64,000 nt of DNA from Pelomyxa schiedti (GCA_020536535.1 JAHLWZ010000863.1:1-64000); one strand, 5' to 3'. Counted from the first letter of the stretch, positions 1-11,882 are shown. Made by a program: numbers and translations. The notes: generated by a model from the sequence alone, not told the origin.

Positions 1-1983
1 ATTATGTTATCTGCGCACTGCTTTAAGCCTAAGTTGAGGTGAGAAGGAACAAAACGTAAATGGGAACATCCTACCTTTGTGGTCGAAAAGCAAGCAACCC
101 CCTCTCAGTCCGCATTAGATAAATTCCCTACAAAACAACACCCAACACACGTTGCCTTGGAGCCACCACCCTTTCAAACATCCATACTTTGCCCCAACGA
201 TCGGTGTAATCTCTACCCTCGATGTTGCCGGTGTTGTGGACTTCAACAGCTTCGTCCACGTCTTTTTTTTTTTTTGTTCCTCAGTCCTTGCAACTGAGAG
301 ACTGGGCTCAAGGTCTCTGTTGCAAATAGAAAAAAAAACCCCAAGTGCCGCGAGAGTGACATAGCACTAGTCTGTTGTTGCTCTGCCAGTTCATCGTTTT
401 ATGCAGGTTACGATGGCGCTATGGTCGGCGCTGTTGATGTGACACAGAACGGGGCCGTCGGCGTCGGCAGTGGGAGCGTGGTGGAGAATAACACTTTGTT
501 GTGGCAATTTAAGGAGGTGGATGGTGTGACAGCGACAGCACAGATGGACATGGGGGTAGGGATCCGAGCTTCGGAACACAACTGCAGTTGATAGCGTTTC
601 AGTAGCATACTCACCTCCCTCTAGCAACACAGCGACCTGGAATTGGGAAAGTACCTGGAGGGCTTTTTGGTACCCCTTCCTCTCATTTCCCCTCTTTTTG
701 CAGTCTAACTTTAACACAGGTGGGTGTCTTCCTCACCCCTGATTTAGGGCCTGATGGGGGAAGGTGCCAGTATGCTCACCCACTTCCTTTTTTCATTTTG
801 ACTTGGAAATAGGGCTCTCCAGCACGAACTCAAGCATACATTTTCAGGACAACACAGGCCATTGGTGCCTTTCCTCTCCCTCCTTTTTGTAACCCCCACC
901 TTAATGCACACCACAGAAACCAACACCAGTTCACTGACTGTGTGGTCTATCCAGTGCGAACCACAGCAATCTCTCACCATCTGGCAACTCAGCCCATGGC
1001 ACTGGAATACCACCGAATTGGGGGAAAGTATGTTCTCAACCTTATCAGCTGTAATTAACCTTAGATCCGCCAGGGAACTTGCCAGCCTGTTAAGTGCATG
1101 CTGTGGATTGCTCTGCATTTTTTTTTCCCCACAAGTAGTAGCTACTTCAAGGTACAGTTATTTTTCCCTCCTTTCCCCTTCTAATGAATGATGCAGGTAT
1201 GTGGATTGCAAGGTGAGCTGTGGGTTGTCCCACAGTCCTTGGTGAGGTGTGTTCTCGTTTTATTCCACTCTACTAATTATTTCACAGTAGGTTGTACAAC
1301 AACAACGCTGTTGGGATGTTTTATTCTCTGCACCTTGCCCCATAGAGAGGTTCGACTGCTTCAAACCCGCGGTATCCTCTTCACTGACTTACACTCTCAC
1401 CTAACTGCAACCGTTTTAGGGAAGATTTCAGCTGGGAATACCATTTTCTCTTTCTCTTCATGTGGAGGCTGCCGCCTTCAGTTCAGGGTATCAGCACCAC
1501 TACTTCTTCAATTGCCTGCTGCAGTCTGTGCAGTACCTCCCCACAGGTACTTTCAGCTCTTCTGTTTATATCTTGTTCTAATATCTCTACAGGTGTCCCT
1601 TGGTTGTTGTTATTTCCGCTGACCTTGAAGTACCAAGCTGATAGGCACAAAACTAGATCTACTGGTATGCTCACCTAGCTTACTTCATTCTCACTAGCAC
1701 TTAGTAACAACCACTTACAGCCGAAGGATTGATTGTGAAGAGGCACGCCAGCACACATCCACAACAACCCCAAGCAGTCCCTGGAAGTGATGCCTATAAG
1801 CACAGACCTGATCCACAGTACCACTGCTTGCCGGCCACACTCAGCATTCACCAGCACCCACCAGTATCACGACAGCACACATGCCGCAACCAAACAAAAC
1901 TCTGCCGGTGTGCCAAAATGCCCGCTGCATCCGCCAGAATCACAGTAGCGCTCGCCGGCAGCACTGCCACAGCACCACAATAA
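1..1983 (+). CDS. 3' exons of an unidentified gene (partial at window start)
   Basis: I do not recognise this protein. Several plus-strand segments read as exons and can be joined by short GT-AG introns. One at about 165-270 ends in VVDFNSFVH before a T-rich intron. Another at about 375-550 contains ENNTLLWQFKEVDG. A third at about 900-1030 contains TVWSIQCEPQQ and PWHWNTTELG. Later pieces at about 1340-1560 and 1730-1983 have less certain frames. Many Asn-X-Ser/Thr sites hint at a secreted or surface protein, but this is inference. An AATAAA-type signal at about 1979-1984 fits the 3' end. The start lies outside the window. The exon model is incomplete and the last exons could be untranslated. 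Confidence 0.4.
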
Positions 1984-2382
1984 ATAGAACCGATCTGTTG
2001 GCCAATCTTTCTTCTTTTCTTTTTCTAAACACAACTTGCCCGGCCAGATGCCCACCATCCCAAAAAGGGTTCCCTTCGGCGAAACAAAAGTTTTCCTTTA
2101 ACTTGGAAAGAAAATCGACTCTCTGCTTAACTTGATCCGTCAGGCCAATACGGTCAACATCAATTAGATCAACTTGTACGAAATCCCGAAGGAAATTCCC
2201 TCGGGTCACAATGGAAGGGTGTTCCGTGACCGAAAATCCCGTGACGTGTCCTTTTGTGTTATTGGAAAGACAAAATTCGTCTGTTTTGTGCACATTAAAA
2301 CAGGAAACCGGCTACACAACGGACACAGGTTGGTTCTGTTCTTGTTTATTTTTCCGCAGTCATACAGTTTGGTAAGGCCGAA
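1984..2382. other. Intergenic stretch before the phosphoesterase gene
   Basis: There is no convincing gene here. A minus-strand open stretch at about 1940-2293 is 117 codons long and a short plus-strand open stretch begins near 2047, but neither resembles a family I know. The segment presumably holds the 3' flank of the upstream gene and the promoter of the phosphoesterase gene. Confidence 0.4.
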
Positions 2383-3980
2383 ATGAGTGGAAGCACACTT
2401 AATGAACAGGGAACCATTGTAGTCATCTCCGATTTGCACGTGGGCGCGGACTGGTTGCACCAGGTACAACACATTTTGCTGTGTCACTCGAACTGAGAAC
2501 GAGCAAACAGAACGCAAAAGACCGCATTATTGAACTTATCGGCAAAATTACGGGTCGAGTGGGCACAGGACCTCAGCTGATACCACACCCACAATGTGTG
2601 GTTTTTGCTGGTGATATTGGTACAATCTCATACTTTTTCGATTGTCTGACAAGAACACAGTTGATTTATGGGTTCATAAGCGAACAGTTGAACCCCCAAC
2701 ATTTGAAAAGCTCTGGAGGGAAGACCCGTTTGGGCAGTTACTGATGAATGCCATCAATGACCTTCTCAACGCAAATATTCATGTCGTTTATATAGCTGGG
2801 GTATGTGACACTTCAAGCGAGGAAAACTAACTCTTTTTTTTAGAACCACGATATGAAAGTAAGTCCTGTCACAACGGTTCAACATGTAACATCTCACAGG
2901 CAACCAAGGCTGATATTGATCAACTGTTTGGTGCAGACCGTATAGAGTTTGTTGCTCAAAATAACTGCTGGATGAGTGACGGCCCAGTAAACAGAGAGGG
3001 ACGAGTCATTGTGGCTCATGGCCACCAGTGTGACCTCTTCAATAGACCGGTACCATCAGGCGGAAGAGCAGTTTCGTGCCAACTCTACATAGCAAAAGAG
3101 TGTTAACAAAACAACACAGGATGATCTCCCATTTGGTTACTTTGTGAGCCGTTTGGCTGCAACTACGGGCAAAACACAAACTCTATCTTGGATTCAGAGA
3201 CTTGCCCTTGGATACCTCCCCAATATGGTCTGGGAAGATGTTGCCAATCGTATGCTGACTGCCCCCCCTGTAAGAACCTTGATATCTTCTGCCCCACAAC
3301 GAGGTATCCTTCCCTCTCCTAAACACATGCACACGACGTCCATGGCACGCAGCGCATATTCCGATCAATGAATCACCAAATGACATTCACCTACAGCTAT
3401 GAAGGAGAACCTGTGGTTTATGCTAGAATGCAGGCTGCTGAAAGAGGCAGGAAAATTGACACTTGATGAAACCAATCTTGATGATTGGAACAGGGAGTTG
3501 AACGAAATTGATTTCAAGCTACCTGGTGGGCTAACCATGACTCTGGGCGAAGTTCTCCATGATTACGAAAGTATTTACGTATCAGGTCAAGGCACGGGCG
3601 CTACACAAATGACCCCGACCCAAACTGTTGTACACTGGATCGTGGATCGCGCCATTGGCCTCATGCGCAATACCAGTCCCACGCCACAGGTTTCGGTCTC
3701 GACCGCGCTCATGTCTGGAGCCACAGAGGCACTGGGTTCTTATGCAGACTTGCTCCACCAGAAAAGTCGCGTAAACAAAGTGGTGGTTATGGGCCACACG
3801 CACACAACAGACTACCAGGAGAGATCCGGCTATCACTACGTCAATTCTGGAGGCTGGGTACCAACCACAGATTCAGAGACAAGAACCACAGAGTACACTT
3901 TCGTAGAAATCCTCCAGAATTCATCCGTCAGGACGCACTCCTGGTCCTCTCAGAAGGGCTGGACCATCACTTTGCATTAG
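2383..3980 (+). CDS. Calcineurin-like metallophosphoesterase
   Basis: This is a predicted binuclear-metal phosphoesterase of the calcineurin-like superfamily; its substrate is unknown. The metal-binding motifs appear in the expected order: ISDLHVGAD near the N-terminus, FAGDI, AGNHDMK, VIVAHGHQ, and VVMGHTHTTD near the C-terminus. The gene is split by at least six short GT-AG introns; for example the GNHD motif is divided between the exon ending near 2800 and a tiny exon near 2845-2858. The ATG at 2383 is chosen because it places about 15 residues before the first metal motif, which is usual for the family. There is no signal peptide, so a cytosolic enzyme is likely. The last exon, from about 3400, holds the GHTH motif and ends at 3980. 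Specificity (protein, nucleotide or lipid phosphate) cannot be read from the sequence. Confidence 0.88.
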
Positions 3981-4248
3981 TTCCTATAAACTTCGGAAAA
4001 ACTTCAAATTGCAATTTTTTACATCACTTTTTACCGGCGTCGTGACCGTAAACACGCCAGGGGTGCACGCAAAAGATGATGTCTTTTGTCACATCAGATA
4101 ACAGCTCTATTTTTAATACTGCTTAGTAAGCTCCGGGTCAACTACCACTTTTTTGCCAGTTTCACACGCCTCATGTAGTCTGTGTCCTATCATGTCCACG
4201 CTCCAGCGAACTAGAGAAGATTTCGAGAAACTCATTAAATGCTGTTAA

Positions 4249-4267
4249 CCCTCAGTACTACTGAGGG
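4249..4267. repeat. Perfect 9-bp inverted repeat with 1-nt spacer
   Basis: The arms CCCTCAGTA and TACTGAGGG are exact reverse complements around a single C. The site lies 270 bp downstream of the phosphoesterase stop and 280 bp upstream of the LRR-caspase start. It could be a hairpin or a dimeric protein-binding site. Confidence 0.6.
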
Positions 4268-4368
4268 ATTACACGAATGCCAAATCCCCAACAACCATGA
4301 AATCGATTTTTAACACTAGTCACTATTATCCAACTGCTAGAGTATTTCAACGCAGAACATACGTAGGT

Positions 4369-4405
4369 CCTTCTGGAACATCCTTCTGGAACATCCTTCT
4401 GGAAA
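4369..4405. repeat. 13-bp tandem repeat, about 2.8 copies
   Basis: The unit CCTTCTGGAACAT is repeated head to tail almost three times with no mismatch. It lies in the AT-rich leader region of the LRR-caspase gene. No function is evident. Confidence 0.8.
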
Positions 4406-4545
4406 GTGTTTTTTTTTTTAAAGGAAGGAAAATCGATTTTTCCTGCATTTCTCTGTTGTAAACCAAAAACCCTTTAACAGGTATCGGGACGCCAGGGTTT
4501 GCACTCCGTATTTTACTATTTTTCTCACCTTATGCTTGCAGAAAA

Positions 4546-7500
4546 ATGAGCACAGTTACTAACGTAACGACTGGAGCCCAGAATCCAGGCTCCCCCAACG
4601 GACCCTCTGGAAGTGTGTTTCGTCTTTGTTTTACCAATTTCTCACAACTTGGTTTAGATCCAGTGGTCCCACAAACTAACCCAAGCGAACAACCTCTCGT
4701 GGTTCCCCCAACAACCAGCACGGTGCAATCTGCTACAGTACCTTCCTGCGTGCCTGCGAGTAGTCTTGCAAAAGAGGGTACTGAAACTTCTTGTAGCCTA
4801 GGCCTCTTTCAGAAGGAGAAAGTTACCATCCACTCTGCCATTCCACTTGATGATGTGTGCACCAAGCTGGCAAGTCCGGATTGTATCTGGAAAGACCTTA
4901 CACTTAGTCATACAATTGGGAGTGAGGAAGCAACAAAAATTGCACAAGCACTTGCATCAAACCAGTCGCTGACTCATCTGGATCTCAGTCGTATGCCCCA
5001 CTTTCTGCCTGCTGCCCCCTGAATTTCATATCCACTAACCCAAAATCATGTTAGGCAACCTCATTGGTAATGAGGGAGTGACCGTAATCGCCGGGGCCCT
5101 GAAATCAAACAACTCGCTGCGGCATCTGAATCTGCACAGTATGTATGTCCCATAACGCTCCCTTCCAGTAATACTTCAAGACAACGAAATTGGGAATGAG
5201 GGAGCAATAGGAATTGCACGTGGACTTGCATCAAACAAGTCACTGGAGCGTCTGGATCTCAGTAGTATGCATTGCAACCCCGTCTTCGATGTATTTACGC
5301 ACGACCAGACAACCAAATTGGAAATGATGGCGCAACAAGTATTGCGGAACTACTCGGATCCACCAAGTCACTGACGCGTCTGGATCTCAGTGGTATGTTC
5401 AACCTCCCAATTTTTTTGACACCAATCACTCCAGGAAACCAAATTTGGAAAGAGGGAGCAGCAAGTATTGCCCAGTATCTTAAATTAAACAAGTCACTGG
5501 CGCATCTGGATCTAAGTCGTATGTAACAGACTTTCATTTTCTCTTCACTTTGGCAACTCATTCCCAAAACCACCCAGAGAATCCAATGGAGAATTGCGGA
5601 GCGGTAAGGATTGCAGACGCACTTCTATCAAACCAATCCCTGGCGCATCTGAATCTCAGTTGTATGTGCTATAACCCCCATCTGCTCTCTGAATGTCACT
5701 AACTCTCGGTGTGATTCCAGTCACCCAAATGGAAGACGAGGGAGCAATAAGAATTGCCGCTGCACTTAAATCAAACAAGTCACTAGTGTCCCTGTATTTG
5801 GGACGTATGTGCTATTATTCCAATCTACTTTTCTAGATATTCTCCAAAAACTACTCCAGGTAACAGAATCAGGAATGCAGGGGCAATAAAAATCGCAGAA
5901 GCACTGAAAGTAAACCAATCACTACTATGCCTGGATTTTAAGGGTATCGGCTACCATTTCCATCTGTCAGTTAGAACCTATCGTATTCACCACTACTTCT
6001 AGGTAATAAAATTGAGAAGGAGGGAGCAATAATGATCGCTGAGGCACTTCAATTGAACAATTCCCTTGTGTGTTTAAATCTCAGTTGTATGTTACCCCAT
6101 TTCCCTCTTCCTGTAGTGAATGACGCACCAGGGAACCAAATCGGGAATGATGGAATGACAAGCATAGTACAAGCACTTGGATCAAATAAGTCGCTGGCCT
6201 GTCTGGATTTAGCTGGTATACAATAGCTCCGTATTGTGTACAAGTGTGATTTACTCTGCTAGGCAACCAAATAGGGAATGCAGGAGCAACAAGTCTTGTT
6301 AATACGCTGCAATCAAATAAGTCGCTGCTAAGTCTGGATCTGAGTTGTATGCACAATTCATTTCCTTTGAAAAAACGAGGGCGTGATGACTAGCTATAGG
6401 CAACCAAATTGATAGTGAGGGAGCAAGCTCCATCGCAGAAGCACTTTGTCGAAACCAATCGCTGATGTACCTGGATCTCAATTGTATGTGGCATCTCTCC
6501 CGTTATTTTATGTTTTATTGACGCTCGTTCAGGCAACAAAACTGGGAATAAAGGAGCAAATAGTGTTGCGCAAGCACTTAAAACAAATACCTCACTGGTG
6601 CGTCTTTGTCTCAGCTGTATGTTCCCATCTGCTCCCAATTCCCATTTAAAGACATTCCCAGGCACCCAAATTGACGCTGAGGGAGGAAGGCTAATTGCAG
6701 AGGCACTTGCAGTAAACACGCAACTGGTGCGCCTGGATCTCGCTGGTGCAGCCACCATTCCGATCTGTCTCCCAATTATCTGTAAACTAACTCCAAAATC
6801 ACGTTCAGGTAACAAAATTGGGAACGATGGTGCAATTAGCATTGCTGGAGCACTTGCATCAAACAAGTCACTACAGTCTCTGAATATCAGTAGTATGTGC
6901 CATCTTTCTCATTATTTCATTAACTCTTCCCAGGTAACGGAATTGAGGATGAGGGAGCAAACAAAATTGCAGAAGCACTTAAATTAAACAAGTCACTGAC
7001 ACACTTAGACCTCAGTGGTATATGCCATCACCCCTATCAACTCTGGGTTGCAATTCCCAACATGACGATTGCTCCCCCCAAATTACCGCAGGTAACCAAG
7101 TTGTAAATGAGGGAGCAGCAGGCATTGCACAGGCACTGACACCTGAATACAATAACTCACTGACACACCTTGATCTTCATGGTACGTGGTTCCACTTCCA
7201 CTTCCACTTCCCCTTCCAATTCCCACGTGCCGTATGGAACTCTCCCAGAAAACGAAATTGGGAATGAGGGAGCAACAAAAATTGCGCACACACTTGAATC
7301 AAACCGGTCACTGACTCATTTGGATCTCAGTTGTATGTACCACTTTCTGTCTGCTGCCCTCTGAATTTCATAGCCACTAACCCAAAATCACTCCAGCCAA
7401 CGACATTGGGACTGTGGGAGCAACCGCCATTGCCGAGGCACTGATATCAAACAACTCACTGTGGCATTTGGATCTGAGTTGTATGTCCCATAATTCTCCC

Positions 7501-9522
7501 CCTTTCCTTTAGCCCTCCAACAAACACCCCAAGGTAACAAAATTGGTCTGAGAGCTGATCTTAGCATTTCACACACACTCCGATCAAGGAAGAATGGATC
7601 ACTGATGATTGAACCGTCTTGGGGCACGCATCTATTTTGGTTTACCTGCGTGACCCACCCCTTTTGGGGTGCTTCTCTGCTAGTCTTGGCTTCGACCAAT
7701 TCTAAAATTGCCTCCATTCAAAGCTGCACTCCACTTTCATTAATCAGCAACATGTGGCTTGCTATGGGAGTCCCAGAGAACAAGCTACCAGGTGCGCAAT
7801 TTTCCGTTCCCGAAGTTCGTGATTTACAGAATGGCCTTCCCAGTTATGACTTTCCTATTCCATACTATCACTGATAAAGCTCCCATCCAGGCTTGTACCC
7901 AAGTGAATCGGCAATTGCCAATGGTCACGCATACTTTGACAATCACTTCAGCAAGTCACCTTTACTGGCTGAACAATGTGCAGCAGTAAATATGATAGCT
8001 CCAATCAAAGACATTACTGGGCAGAGCCAACAACTAGAGACAAGTTCTTCAATATCTTCAACATGTGGAAACACACAAGAAATCCGTACACTTCCTTTGG
8101 TTGGGAGTCCCAGTGTCACTGAATCGTCAGCGGTAGCACCACAACCTGACACAATCTCAGAAGCGGTAACGCCCCCAGCGTCCCTTGTACTTGCCACCAC
8201 CATAGCCTCTGGTACGCCCAACACCAACACAGCGGGTGCGTGGCTTGAATCTATAGATAAGGACTACCTGAAAATCATCGCCGCAAATCAACTTCGAAGG
8301 AAAGCACTCGCCAATTGCTCTTTGGAGGGATTGCGTAACTTAGGTCTCACTACTGATGATGCAGCATTAGTCATAGAAGAGGCAAAAAACTATTCGTCAG
8401 GATATCGCTTGCGATCAGATGTCTCTCCGCAAAACTCGACTTCCAGGTTCCTATTCACCCGATTTTAGATTCTCCCTACAACTTATCACATAAATAGCTA
8501 CTCTATGGCAGCTAAACTTGGCAGTGGTGGGCATAATTATAAGTGCTTTGCATTTGTTGTTGGAAATCAATCTTATAAGCACTACAACTGCCTTAAAAAT
8601 GCCCTCAATGATGCAGATAAAGTAACTGAGGTATATTCCTATTTTTCTTGCAAGCTTGTATTTTTTTTAACGTGTTCCGGTTGTTTGCTGGCAATAGTTC
8701 TTCAGGGACCAATGTGGGTATGAGACATGCTGCTACCACGACATCAAAAACTTCGACGAACTTGATACAGAGGTGAGACGTTTCCAAATCAAAATGGAGA
8801 CAGCTAGATCCAACGTACGATCCTTTTTTTATTTCTCTATTTCCTAAGACAAAACAGGGAAAAGTTGCCAGCATATTTTATTTTGCAGGACATGGAAAAC
8901 AAGTGGCAGGACATAACTTATTGCTGATGACGGAGGACTTAGTTCCCTCGACAATCCCCTGGGATATCTTGTGTCTCCAAATACCAGTGTTTGGCAAGAT
9001 ACTTAAACACATGAGGAAAGCCTCTGACCTGACTATTGGGATTCTAGATTGTTGCCGGGACTCCAGTGATTCAAGTGGACGTATTGTAATTAATTTAACA
9101 ACTTCATGGGTCACACTAATTCCTCTGAACCCAGATGCGTGCCACTGGCTCTGGAGAGCCTTCCAGTTTGGCAAAGGAAGACTTTCTAGCTGATTGCATT
9201 TTAGTTTATCCAGTTAGCCCTGGTAATTTTCTTTGCTCATTTTTTCCGTTTCAACGACACCACAGGTCGCACTACACTAGATTTTTGCCCACTGGACACC
9301 CGGCGGAGCAACGGGTTCTTCACTGGTTGCTTCCTCGAAGGTTGTTTTGTTAGGTGTCCCTTAAATACCCACACTTCTTCAGTTGTGGAATCTGCATTGC
9401 CAGGCACACCATGGAATGAACTCGAATCCAGGATAATTGAGATGGTTCAGAAATTGTCTTTTGAAACTGCGAGGACACCTTGGATCTCCAAGAGTTGTGC
9501 CCTTCGCTTTGCTCTCTTTTAA
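4546..9522 (+). CDS. LRR - SAM-like - caspase (C14) fusion protein
   Basis: My exon model has 27 exons and encodes about 1,188 residues with frame kept throughout. Exon 1 (4546-4990) gives a Ser/Thr/Pro-rich leader and a first leucine-rich repeat. Exons 2-19 (5055-7480) each encode one ribonuclease-inhibitor-type LRR; exon 20 (7534-7791) carries a degenerate last repeat. Exon 21 (7891-8446) encodes a linker and a SAM-like helical domain at about residues 856-907 (AWLESIDKDY, LRNLGLTTDD). Exons 22-27 (8498-8630, 8698-8814, 8849-9085, 9135-9222, 9266-9340, 9383-9522) encode a peptidase C14 domain with FYFAGHGKQ (catalytic His about 1022) and LDCCRDSS (Cys about 1078), then SNGFFTGCFLE. No NACHT or NB-ARC ATPase is seen. 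It is probably a cytosolic sensor-protease; ligand and substrates are unknown. There is no signal peptide or membrane segment. Confidence 0.88.
5055..7480 (+). repeat. Eighteen consecutive exon-sized leucine-rich repeats
   Basis: Each repeat is a separate exon of 84 nt (28 residues), except the one at 7092-7181, which is 90 nt. Every exon is bounded by phase-1 introns of about 40-75 nt. The consensus is N-x-IG-x-EGA-x-x-IA-x-AL-x-x-N-x-SL-x-x-LDLS. First exons: 5055-5138, 5181-5264, 5309-5392, 5435-5518, 5578-5661, 5721-5804. Last exons: 6809-6892, 6934-7017, 7092-7181, 7249-7332, 7397-7480. Introns almost always open with GTATG. The regular phase permits gain or loss of repeats without frameshift. 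Confidence 0.93.
7190..7213. repeat. TTCCAC microsatellite in an LRR-gene intron
   Basis: About four copies of a TTCCAC unit lie inside the intron between the LRR exons 7092-7181 and 7249-7332. The tract makes the intron pyrimidine-rich. Confidence 0.75.
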
Positions 9523-9845
9523 TCCCTGCTGTCCGTCAAAATTTTGAAAAATCTAGCCCCTCACTTATTGTTTTTCTTTCGATTCAAACGAGGCTCCATA
9601 TAAAGAAGGTTAGATTGGACCAACGATTAGATACTGGGTAACAGGTCAGGGAGGGTAACCAACAGAGAGGACCTGACCCTTACCAACTACCATGATACCC
9701 CGAAGATAGGAATAGTGCCTCCCAGCAGCATCAGTGCGGGACCCGCACTGACACTCTCTGTTAGCAGAAGGAAAGGTATTGTCGAGGACAGCTGGACTGT
9801 GTTTTGGAACTGTCCACTATCGTACCGTAATCGCTTACCTCCACC
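9523..9845. other. Intergenic stretch downstream of the LRR-caspase gene
   Basis: No gene is seen. A short stem is possible at about 9644-9677, where GGTCAGG faces CCTGACC. The segment should include the 3' processing region of the LRR-caspase gene. Confidence 0.5.
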
Positions 9846-11882
9846 ATGCCAAAACCTAGAAATGGTCCATTGGGTGGAAGAACGACGTTGACTAGCACAA
9901 AGCGAAAAAACAAAAGGGAAAACGAAAGCAAAGGTGAAGGCGAAGGCGAGCCGTACTTGTGGAGGATGTAAACGATGATCGATGGAAACGCAACAAGTCG
10001 CGAGGGGAGCCCACAGAAAACGCAACCAAGTGTGCCCAACAAACGTGAGGAGTAGGAAAACGGAGGTTCATCCCCTCATCAGTATGGACAAACACGTAGT
10101 GATGTTGTCCTTGAGTGGTGCAGTGCCAGCAAATACTACATGCACCCTGAAGTCAAATGGCTGAATAAAAAAAATTCCAGACCGCCGATCCTGAGCGACG
10201 ATAAGGACAATGACAGCGTTCCGGTCCGTTGATTATTTTATTCAGCCAAATGGGGTCCAGTTTGGCAATTTGGGCCCAAATTGTGGGTTTTGCCCAAATT
10301 GGGCACACTTCGGGCACCTCCAGCTTGTTGCTTCCTTGTTCCAGATTGGAGACGTCCTGCTGTTTTTTATTTCCCTTGTTAAAGCAACTGGTCCCACTAA
10401 CATGCCAACCAGACACCCGGAATGATGATGGAGAGCACAGCACTGATTCCAAAGCGGACTTCAGTCGGACCTGGCCCCTGGTATGTCCATCATTGGCTCC
10501 ACTAACATGCTGACAGATAACCGGAATGATGGAGCCACAGCTGAATAACATCAAGGTTGGCTTAAACTTCAGGTATCTTCTCTGTTTTTCTTTTTCGAGT
10601 TCTCACACTTTCTAACCAGGTGCTGTGGTGGACATGGCGGACCTCAGATGACAGCCTGTCATCACCAAAGTCAATCCCCCTCTCCCTATTGTCACCCAAC
10701 TCACTCAGTATAGGTTTGAACCCAGATTGTCCCAGGTGCTGGTGTTCCCCCCCCACAGCCCCTTTCCAGTGCTGGTGCGCTTCAGTTTCAGTGAATGTTC
10801 CGATTTTTACTGGCCCATGATTCCAATTGTCGTATAGAGATCTCTATATTGCTGGTTGAGGAGACTGGTGTTTATTGTACTCATCTTTACCTGCATGAGG
10901 CCTGTAAGGTGGATTGTATTCAAATCTTGGGTGAACGATGGTGGTTGTTTGGATTTTGGCCTGGGTTGGTAAACCCAGTGGCACATTTTTTTATGTTGTT
11001 CTTCTGTTGTGTTGTTTTTGCTGTTCATTGTTTGCCATGCTGCTTGAATCAGGAGGCATTTGTATGCCTTCCAGGTCACTGGGTGGTCAGGAAGGGCATC
11101 TGGGAGCATCTTCATTAAGTGGAGCTTGTATGCAGGATTCTCGAAGGTCCATCTTGGGGGTCTATTCCAGTTCCAGACAGTCTTGGGCTTTGGGGATACT
11201 GTCAGTAGTAAAAAAAAGGCTGAGGTTCATCAATTGACCAGTTGTCAATTGTATTCTTCTGGATTACTGTCATGGTACTGTCATGGTAAATTATTGTCAG
11301 AAAAACTGGTTGGGAAATACACAATCTACCAGTGTTTGTCTGTACTTTTATATGAGAGCTCATTGCATGTGAGTGTGCCATCAGCTGGTAAGAACAGCAG
11401 GAATTGCAACAAGCAATACAGAAGTACCTCAAAATCTGATTAGTTTTAACTTGGATGTAGGTGCCAGCTTTCCACTTATATTTTGATGAGTCCACAAGGG
11501 ATGCTCAGCATCATGTTATGGTGTTGGTTTCCTACTGGAATCAGCATGAAGATGTTCCTGTGCAGGTAAGACATTTCCTCTTTAATTGGATATCAACATT
11601 TGTTCTTAATCCAAACAGGACAGATTCTGTGATTAACACTCACTGATACAGAGCTTCAGCTTGCAGGAAAGACATCTGAAACAGCACGAAAGAAAGCTAT
11701 AACTGGAAACTTTGAAACTACAAAAAAGGCTGTGGCTCTTATCAGGGAAAGGCAAACCCAAGCTGCCTCGTCCAATTTAACAGATTTCACAGTGTGGTGT
11801 CAAAAACACAGAAATTGGATTTATTTGAAGTCATCGGTTTCACACAACATTGAATCGAATCGGGCCGCAAATTTTCATTTCA
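9846..11882 (+). other. Unassigned region with scattered coding-like segments; possible transposon debris
   Basis: No complete gene can be built. An ATG at 9846 in a favourable context (CCACCATGCC) opens a basic Lys/Glu-rich segment. A segment at about 10105-10233 reads cleanly and contains YYMHPEVKWLNKKNS, then stops. Near 11461-11570 the plus strand encodes FHLYFDESTRDAQHH and VLVSYWNQHED. The FDEST context recalls the catalytic core of hAT-type transposases; that assignment is tentative. Another open segment at about 11640-11892 contains ALIRERQTQAASSN. The DNA also holds an inverted repeat (TGGCTGAATAAAA near 10158 facing TTTTATTCAGCCA near 10238) and two similar stretches near 10393 and 10497 sharing CCACTAACATGC. 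A decayed mobile element is the simplest reading; an intron-rich unknown gene is the alternative. Confidence 0.3.

Larger units (their letters stand above)
3981..4545. other. Intergenic region with small repeats
   Basis: No gene is visible in these 565 bases between two plus-strand genes. The region is AT-rich and carries a perfect inverted repeat and a short tandem repeat, listed separately. It must contain the 3' end of the phosphoesterase gene and the promoter of the LRR-caspase gene. Confidence 0.6.

Noticed and set aside
5055-7480. Regularly spaced repeats resembling a CRISPR array
   Set aside because: The repeats are 84-nt exons encoding divergent leucine-rich repeats and the spacers are introns with GTATG...AG ends.
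4546-9522. Classic NLR protein
   Set aside because: No Walker A/B motifs or NACHT/NB-ARC segment are found between the LRRs and the caspase domain.
9640-9680. Possible tRNA because of a short stem
   Set aside because: Only one 7-bp stem is present. There is no D-arm, T-arm or anticodon arrangement.
9523-11882. Complete transposon with intact transposase
   Set aside because: Frames are broken repeatedly, and convincing terminal repeats with target-site duplication are not seen.
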